From Rickettsia hoogstraalii (GTDB lineage: Bacteria; Pseudomonadota; Alphaproteobacteria; Rickettsiales; Rickettsiaceae), in NCBI RefSeq assembly GCF_000825685.1, contig NZ_CCXM01000001.1, positions 372,001 through 436,000 on the forward strand: a stretch of DNA of 64,000 bases. Direction: 5' to 3'. Positions 59,281-64,000 of the stretch are shown here, in pieces. A model generated the notes under the pieces. That model was not told the DNA's origin. It worked only from the letters and a program-made list of their open reading frames with translations, and did not search any database. Each line of letters starts with the position of its first letter. Positions within the stretch are counted from its first letter, which is position 1. Both the position numbers and the translations under genes were made by a program.

Positions 59281-60148
59281 CAAATTTGGAAAATAATGTT
59301 TTGAAGTTACGAGTAGTAACATTTGCTACTTCTTTTGAGGTGATATTTTTGAGTTCGGCGACTTTCTCGGCAACATATCTAACGAAAGCCGGTTCGTTTT
59401 GTTTGCCTCGCATAGGGGTAGGGGCTAGGTAAGGTGAGTCAGTTTCGATTAATAACCTATCAAGCGGTATATATTTAACTATTTCCTGCAAATCGGTTGC
59501 ATTCTTGAAAGTTATAATCCCTGACATTGAAATATATAAACCGATATCTAGCATTTTTTCTGCTAATTTTTTTGAAGAAGTAAAGCAATGTATTAAACCT
59601 GGAAATTTACTGTTACGCATTTCTGAGGTTAAAATGTCAATAGTATCTTCGTCTGCTTCTCGTGTATGAACAATAATAGGTAGATTAGTAGCGGCTGCAG
59701 CATGTATATGTGCTACAAACGAATCTTTTTGGAGTTTTTTATCGTAAGGCTGATGATAATAATCAAGCCCCGTTTCACCGATTCCAATAATTTTCGGATG
59801 CTTGGTAAGTTCTATTATTTCTGAATCCGTAATTAGCCTGCTGCTTTCATTAACCTCACACGGATGCACACCAACGCTTGCAAAAATATTTTCATATTTT
59901 TCGGCTATTTCTAAAACAATCGAGAAATCTTCAAGCTTAGTACAGATAGTTTGCATATACTGCACATTATTTTCTAATGCTCTTTGAATGACAGAATCTA
60001 AAAGCACCGTGTCATACCGTGGCTTGACCACGGTATCCAAAAAACAACTAGTATTAATTGTTTTAATATTTTTACTGGATCCCGCTACGAGCTCGCGAGA
60101 TGACAAGTCAGTAAGTAAATTAAGATGACAATGCGAATCTATTAGCAT
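59258..60148 (-). CDS. tatD: TatD-family metal-dependent deoxyribonuclease, with a palindromic-element insert
   Basis: The 296-residue product is a TIM-barrel hydrolase with MLIDSHCHLN (metal-binding His pair), SVGVHPCEV, IGETGLDYYH, PIIVHTREADEDTI, GLIHCFTSS and IETDSPYLAPTPMRGKQNEP. Between HLNLL and QRALENNVQYMQTI lie about 32 foreign residues (roughly 15-46, including FLDTVVKPRYDTVLLDS) encoded by an inserted element. The frame is kept. The C-terminus runs into another repeat. It follows metG on the same strand. Confidence 0.93.
   Translation of the reverse strand: MLIDSHCHLNLLTDLSSRELVAGSSKNIKTINTSCFLDTVVKPRYDTVLLDSVIQRALENNVQYMQTICTKLEDFSIVLEIAEKYENIFASVGVHPCEVNESSRLITDSEIIELTKHPKIIGIGETGLDYYHQPYDKKLQKDSFVAHIHAAAATNLPIIVHTREADEDTIDILTSEMRNSKFPGLIHCFTSSKKLAEKMLDIGLYISMSGIITFKNATDLQEIVKYIPLDRLLIETDSPYLAPTPMRGKQNEPAFVRYVAEKVAELKNITSKEVANVTTRNFKTLFSKFEKHTRLI
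60011..60104. repeat. GTCATACC palindromic element inside tatD
   Basis: About 94 bp, GTCATACCGTGGCTTGACCA at one end and CTACGAGCTCGCGAGATGAC at the other, inserted in frame in the N-terminal part of tatD. Same family as 19288, 36943 and 63489. Confidence 0.88.
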
Positions 60149-60160
60149 GCTATAATGCCG

Positions 60161-60261
60161 ATGTCATTCCCGCGAAGGCGGGAATCCAATAAAAATTATA
60201 TAAAAATTTAGTATATATTTTATTTAAAAAGACTGGATTCCTGCTTTCGCAGGAATGACAT
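60161..60261. repeat. Palindromic element (ATGTCATTCCCGCG family)
   Basis: About 101 bp, ATGTCATTCCCGCGAAGGCG to CTGCTTTCGCAGGAATGACAT, between tatD and metG. It is followed by a GATCCATGCAACAA half-motif and another AATGACATAAC end. Confidence 0.8.
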
Positions 60262-60316
60262 AAATGCCTTTTTTTGATCCATGCAACAACATTCAGTGAG
60301 AATGACATAACAAGAT

Positions 60317-61855
60317 TCATGTAACAAAACCCTCAAATTTTGGAAATATTATAGTAGGTTCTAGAATATCGCTACCCGCTCTTAAAGCATAGTCACGTAC
60401 TAAATGCTTAAATAGACGTTCTTCTTTATTTACTCCTAACTGATCAAGCATTTTATTTGCTGAACTCGGTATAAAAGGCAGAAGCATTATCGCAATATAA
60501 CGCAACACCTCTAGTAAAGTGTATAACACTTCTAGCATTTTATCCGGATCGGTTTTTTTCAAATTCCAAGGTGCTTCACTATCAATATAGATATTTGCCT
60601 CTTCGGCTAAATTAATAATATTTTCAAGAATTTTATTAATCTCTGTTTTTTCCATCAATAAAATATTCTGCTCGGCAAATTTACTTGCGGTTTTTAAAAT
60701 CGGTAGCTCATATATTTTATCTATAACATCTTGGGTAAGTAGCGGCACTTTGCCGTCATTATTTTTATAAACAAAAGCCGTAGTACGCTGTAATAAATTA
60801 CCTATCTTGTTTGATAGCTCGCTATTAATTCGGGTAACTAAATTACTACGAGCAAAATTACCGTCCGCACCAAAAGTTACTTCACGCATCAAAAAATACC
60901 TAACTTGATCAACACCGAATTCATCAATTAACTTAATCGGATCAATGGTATTACCAAGAGATTTAGAGATTTTCTGCCCCTCATTCGTCCACCAACCATG
61001 AGCCATAATTGTTTTTGGCAATGGAATTTCGGCAGCCATTAAGAAAGCCGGCCAATAAACCGCATGAAAACGTAAGATATCTTTACCAACTACATGCAAA
61101 TCAGCCGGCCAAAATTTACCGTAATTACTTTGTGCGTCGGGATAACCGAGTGCCGAAATATAATTAGCCAGTGCATCAAGCCAAACATAAATTACATGTT
61201 TTTCGTTATTTGGAACTTTTATTCCCCAGTTAAAAGTAGTACGCGATACTGATAAATCTTTTAAACCTGATTTAACAAAGCTAATTACTTCATTACGCCT
61301 TGATATAGGTCTGATAAAATCAGGGTTTGCTTCATAAAACTCAAGCAATTTATCTTGCCATTTTGAAAGATTAAAGAAATAGCTAGGCTCTTTAACCCAT
61401 TCAACAGGGGCACCCGTCGGTGCTAAACCGTCACTTGTAAGTTCCGACTCATCAAAAAAAGCCTCATCTCGCACTGCATACCAGCCCTCATAAAATCCCT
61501 CATAGATTGTACCGTTATCTAGTAATTTCTGCCAAAAAACAGCTACAGCTTCTTTATGCCTTTTCTCCGTTGTTCTGATAAAATCATCATTGGAAATATG
61601 CATAGCAGTCATCAGATGACGAAAACTTTCGGATGTCTGATCGGTAAATTTTTGTGGGTCGATATTTTTATTGATAGCTGCTTTTTCTACTTTCTGCCCG
61701 TGTTCGTCGGTCCCTGTTAAAAACATTACGTCAAAACCACGAAGTTGCATAAAACGAGCGATTACATCACTTGCAACGCTAGTATAAGCATGACCGATAT
61801 GGGGAACATCGTTAACGTAATATATAGGGGTCGTAATATAGTAAGTATTCTTCAT
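60317..61855 (-). CDS. metG: Methionyl-tRNA synthetase
   Basis: Charges tRNA-Met and initiator tRNA. The 512-residue product has the HIGH motif in VPHIGHAYTSVASDVIARF, LTGTDEHGQKVEKAA, the WPADLHVVGKDILRFHAVYWPAFLM segment, and the KMSKS equivalent KISKSLGN. It lacks the C-terminal tRNA-binding (Trbp111) domain and the Cys-rich zinc knuckle seems reduced, giving the short form. It starts 140 bp downstream of the tmk stop, with a palindromic element between. Confidence 0.95.
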   Translation of the reverse strand: MKNTYYITTPIYYVNDVPHIGHAYTSVASDVIARFMQLRGFDVMFLTGTDEHGQKVEKAAINKNIDPQKFTDQTSESFRHLMTAMHISNDDFIRTTEKRHKEAVAVFWQKLLDNGTIYEGFYEGWYAVRDEAFFDESELTSDGLAPTGAPVEWVKEPSYFFNLSKWQDKLLEFYEANPDFIRPISRRNEVISFVKSGLKDLSVSRTTFNWGIKVPNNEKHVIYVWLDALANYISALGYPDAQSNYGKFWPADLHVVGKDILRFHAVYWPAFLMAAEIPLPKTIMAHGWWTNEGQKISKSLGNTIDPIKLIDEFGVDQVRYFLMREVTFGADGNFARSNLVTRINSELSNKIGNLLQRTTAFVYKNNDGKVPLLTQDVIDKIYELPILKTASKFAEQNILLMEKTEINKILENIINLAEEANIYIDSEAPWNLKKTDPDKMLEVLYTLLEVLRYIAIMLLPFIPSSANKMLDQLGVNKEERLFKHLVRDYALRAGSDILEPTIIFPKFEGFVT

Positions 61856-61877
61856 AGTATAATTCTAATAAATAAAG

Positions 61878-62010
61878 AGTTGGTAGACGAAGGTCAATTT
61901 CAAAAAGAGCTAGGAGTTCTCAAGACGAGGAGCGGAGCGTATAATAATACGTGAGCACCGCAGTGCTTGTAGAGCGACAACGCCAATTTTTGAAATTCAC
62001 CGAGTATATA
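61878..62010. repeat. Palindromic element overlapping the tmk 3' end
   Basis: Inverted ends TGGTAGACGAAGGTCAATTT and the complement of AAATTCACCGAGTATATAAA, with core GAGCGGAGCGTA..ATACGTGAGCACCGCAG. The last codons and stop of tmk (at 61997) fall inside it, and its other end is 17-23 bp before metG. Confidence 0.75.
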
Positions 62011-62617
62011 AATGCTTTTTTATTAACTCATGTACTTCAAGCGGACTTAAATCTGACGCTTTAATTGTCTTTATTCTCTCAGGAAATCTATTACTTAATT
62101 CTTTAAAGCAATCATAGATTTTTTTATAAAAATCTATACCTCTTATGTCAAATTTATTGCTCATATTTCGTGAATTGACTCTCTTAATAGTAGTATCCGG
62201 ATCTACGTCAATAAAAAACGTAATATCCGGCATAAGAGAAGGCATTAAAGTTTTGTGCAGATTATAAACTAAATCTATGCCGTTTTCTAGCTCTAATCCT
62301 TGATAACATACAGTTGAGTCAATAAACCTATCACATATTACGATATGTCCATCTTGCAGAGCCGGTATAATTTTCCGTGCCATATGATCATAACGTGCTG
62401 CCATAGCTTGTAATAGCTCGGACATGGGTAATAATTCTTCATGTACTAGAATTTCACGCATTTTTTCGGCAACGGCAGTACCGCCAACTTCTCGAGTTAA
62501 AATAACGGGAGTATTTTGAGATTTTAAATATTCATAGAGCATTTGAGATTGAGTAGATTTGCCTATCCCTTCCCCTCCCTCAAATGTAATAAACTTTCCT
62601 TGTTTCAAATTATTCAT
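61997..62617 (-). CDS. tmk: Thymidylate kinase
   Basis: Phosphorylates dTMP to dTDP. The 206-residue product shows [20 protein letters not shown] (P-loop), [18 protein letters not shown] (DRE/REPGG-type motif), and [18 protein letters not shown] (DR(Y/F) motif). Its lid region is normal. The C-terminal LIKKHLYTR is supplied by a palindromic element. It heads the tmk-metG-tatD row. Confidence 0.94.
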   Translation of the reverse strand: MNNLKQGKFITFEGGEGIGKSTQSQMLYEYLKSQNTPVILTREVGGTAVAEKMREILVHEELLPMSELLQAMAARYDHMARKIIPALQDGHIVICDRFIDSTVCYQGLELENGIDLVYNLHKTLMPSLMPDITFFIDVDPDTTIKRVNSRNMSNKFDIRGIDFYKKIYDCFKELSNRFPERIKTIKASDLSPLEVHELIKKHLYTR

Positions 62618-62714
62618 TAATTACAATTACTTTAAGCTATAACTTTATAATCATATCTCTTAAAAAAATATTTACAAGGAAGATTACATACTTATATACT
62701 CCTACAAAATGAAG

Positions 62715-62846
62715 AGCAGTTATACGAAGCTCAATTTGGAAAAGAGGAATCGGTTTTGAAGCTTTTAACCGCAGCGTACATACAAGTAACGTGAGGATTA
62801 AAAGCAAAAAACAACGAAGCCAATTTTTCAAATTCAGCGAGTATAC
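62715..62846. repeat. Palindromic element before the MFS gene
   Basis: Inverted ends TATACGAAGCTCAATTTGGA and the complement of CAAATTCAGCGAGTATACAT, with the ACCGCAGCGTAC..TAACGTGAGGAT core. It fills most of the gap between tmk and the divergent MFS gene and ends 26 bp before its start. Confidence 0.75.
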
Positions 62847-62871
62847 ATTATAAATTTTAAATTATTAATAT

Positions 62872-64000
62872 ATGAGTAATTCATTAAGCAAAAGGGATAT
62901 TTCAATCCTAATCGGTAATGCGATGGATCATTTCGATACTGCACTTTACGGGTTTCTTGCACCGTTACTTGCCGGTATTTTCTTTCCGAATCATGATAAA
63001 ATTGTTGCCTTAATACTTACCTATAGTGTTCTTGCTACATCCTTATTTACTCGCCCGATCGGTTCTTATTTTTTTGGTGTTATTGCTAAAAAATACGGCG
63101 GGGTTTTTGCTTTATCTCATTCTCTAATCGGGGTTGCTTTAACAACTAGCCTAATCGGTCTGATACCCTCTCATACCCAAATAGGCTGGCTTGCACCGCT
63201 ATTATTAGTTGTACTTAGGACGTTGCAAGGAGTATATTCCGAGGGGGAATGTGCTATTGCTAAATTATATATTCTAGAGAATAAAAACGAAAAAAAAGCG
63301 TTTAAAGCTTCTTACCTTTATCAAACCTCTACAATGCTTGGTATTATTCTTACTTCATTTATCAGCACTATAGTTTTAAATGTAGAGTATAATGAATATT
63401 GGCGGTTATGTTTCATATTTGGCGGGTTTACGGCTCTTATAGGTTATTTTTTAAGGAAGAGCGAGGATATTGTAGTAAAGTCCTCATTGTCATCCCACGG
63501 CTTGACCGCGGGATCCAATAAAAAATATAAAATTACTTTACGTAATTTTTGGATACCACGGTCAAGCCACGGTATGACACAGTCCTCTCCTCGCAATGAC
63601 GTAGTATCATCGCTATTACACGATCTAACCACAATTTGGAACAGTAAACTAAGTATCTTACGTATTAGCTTTGCCGTAGGTTTCTCATATATGACCTATA
63701 TAGTGCCTTTCGTCTTTATGAATAGTTTTATTCCGGTTATTACCGATATATCGCTTGAAACAATGATGAAGTTTAATACCGAGTTTCTGATTTTTGATGT
63801 GATTATGATTCCGATAATAGGTCATCTAACAAAAAAATTCCATTACCTTAAAATATTAAGCGGTACTCTTATTATAATGAGTTTAAGCATAATTCCTTTA
63901 TGGCTGTTCTTAAATAATTCCTCTATATGGTATGTTAATTTCGTACGTGTTTGGATTATAATACTTGGTATCGGTTTCTTAGCACCTTTGAATTGCTGGC
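62872..64000 (+). CDS. MFS transporter, ProP-like, with a palindromic-element insert (3' end beyond the window)
   Basis: Starts ATG at 62872 and stays open to the right edge, about 376 codons. Features: NAMDHFDTALYGFLAPLLAG (helix 1), RPIGSYFFGVIAKKYGG (MFS motif A region), VVLRTLQGVYSEGECAIAKL and helices 5-6 up to about residue 200. A foreign hydrophilic stretch (about 207-243, SLSSHGLTAGSNKK...SSHGMTQSSPRNDV) is encoded by a palindromic element. It falls where the central cytoplasmic loop lies. Helices resume with ISFAVGFSYMTYIVPFVFMN. The substrate is unknown. Confidence 0.85.
   Translation, partial: MSNSLSKRDISILIGNAMDHFDTALYGFLAPLLAGIFFPNHDKIVALILTYSVLATSLFTRPIGSYFFGVIAKKYGGVFALSHSLIGVALTTSLIGLIPSHTQIGWLAPLLLVVLRTLQGVYSEGECAIAKLYILENKNEKKAFKASYLYQTSTMLGIILTSFISTIVLNVEYNEYWRLCFIFGGFTALIGYFLRKSEDIVVKSSLSSHGLTAGSNKKYKITLRNFWIPRSSHGMTQSSPRNDVVSSLLHDLTTIWNSKLSILRISFAVGFSYMTYIVPFVFMNSFIPVITDISLETMMKFNTEFLIFDVIMIPIIGHLTKKFHYLKILSGTLIIMSLSIIPLWLFLNNSSIWYVNFVRVWIIILGIGFLAPLNCW
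63489..63578. repeat. GTCATCCC palindromic element inside the MFS gene
   Basis: 90 bp, GTCATCCCACGGCTTGACCG to GTCAAGCCACGGTATGAC, followed by a CCTCGCAATGACG half-motif. The frame through it is open, so it is translated as part of the central loop of the transporter. Confidence 0.88.

Noticed and set aside
62637-62831. A 64-codon minus-strand frame upstream of the MFS gene
   Set aside because: It lies almost wholly in the palindromic element at 62715-62846 and has no protein-like pattern.

Overview
The window is chromosomal DNA of a Rickettsia. The reasons are very low GC, the rickettsial arrangement of tRNA-Tyr, tRNA-Gly and tuf running straight into the S10/spc ribosomal operon, Rickettsia-type palindromic elements lying even inside coding sequences, and heavy pseudogene load. 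The accessory content (TPR, ankyrin, HEAT, SpoT-like and ProP-like fragments) would suit a spotted-fever or transitional-group species. The species itself cannot be fixed from the sequence alone.

Layout. 1-12832 (minus strand): tRNA-Tyr, tRNA-Gly, tuf, then rpsJ-rplC-rplD-rplW-rplB-rpsS-rplV-rpsC-rplP-rpmC-rpsQ-rplN-rplX-rplE-rpsN-rpsH-rplF-rplR-rpsE-rpmD-rplO-secY and the start of adk, closely packed and all intact. 13-24 kb: housekeeping genes (rlmB-like, fumC, ftsZ, nfuA-like, ampG-like, a DEAD-box helicase, a cold-shock gene, tRNA-Leu) mixed with decayed genes (a VapBC pair, a frameshifted ecotin, a split gene behind ftsZ). 24.4-36.9 kb: an accessory island flanked by two direct copies of a small membrane-protein gene. 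It holds a broken SpoT-like HD gene, a broken ProP-like transporter, an LRR/TPR/ankyrin-GTPase-TPR set, a TPR gene with an internal stop, a broken HEAT-repeat gene, a PNKP-type phosphatase and a secreted TPR gene. This cargo resembles remnants of a Rickettsiales amplified genetic element. 37-47.4 kb: core genes again (rsmA, surA-like, lptD, xseA, an SBP-TRIC fusion, xth, a SemiSWEET, der). 47.4-50.4 kb: decayed Rickettsia-specific genes. 50.4-64 kb: ubiB, ubiE, mutM, manC-like, phaZ-like, a broken HrgA-like gene, tatD, metG, tmk and an MFS transporter that runs off the end.

How the parts fit together. The ribosomal block with EF-Tu, SecY and Adk makes the translation and export machinery. lptD, surA and rsmA keep the gene association seen in enterobacteria and serve outer-membrane assembly and rRNA maturation. 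ubiE and ubiB overlap and serve ubiquinone synthesis. metG, tatD and tmk lie in one row on the same strand.

The strongest unusual signals are: (i) an NLR-like layout of sensor repeats, a P-loop GTPase and TPRs at 27.5-30.5 kb, apparently one long gene broken by frameshifts; (ii) palindromic repeats inserted in frame in four protein genes (rsmA, ubiB, tatD, MFS); (iii) a cassette of palindromes nested about five deep at 55.9-56.5 kb; (iv) MITE-like elements sharing a core but having different terminal inverted repeats; (v) a periplasmic solute-binding domain fused to a TRIC/UPF0126 membrane domain. All function assignments come from reading motifs; no searches were run.
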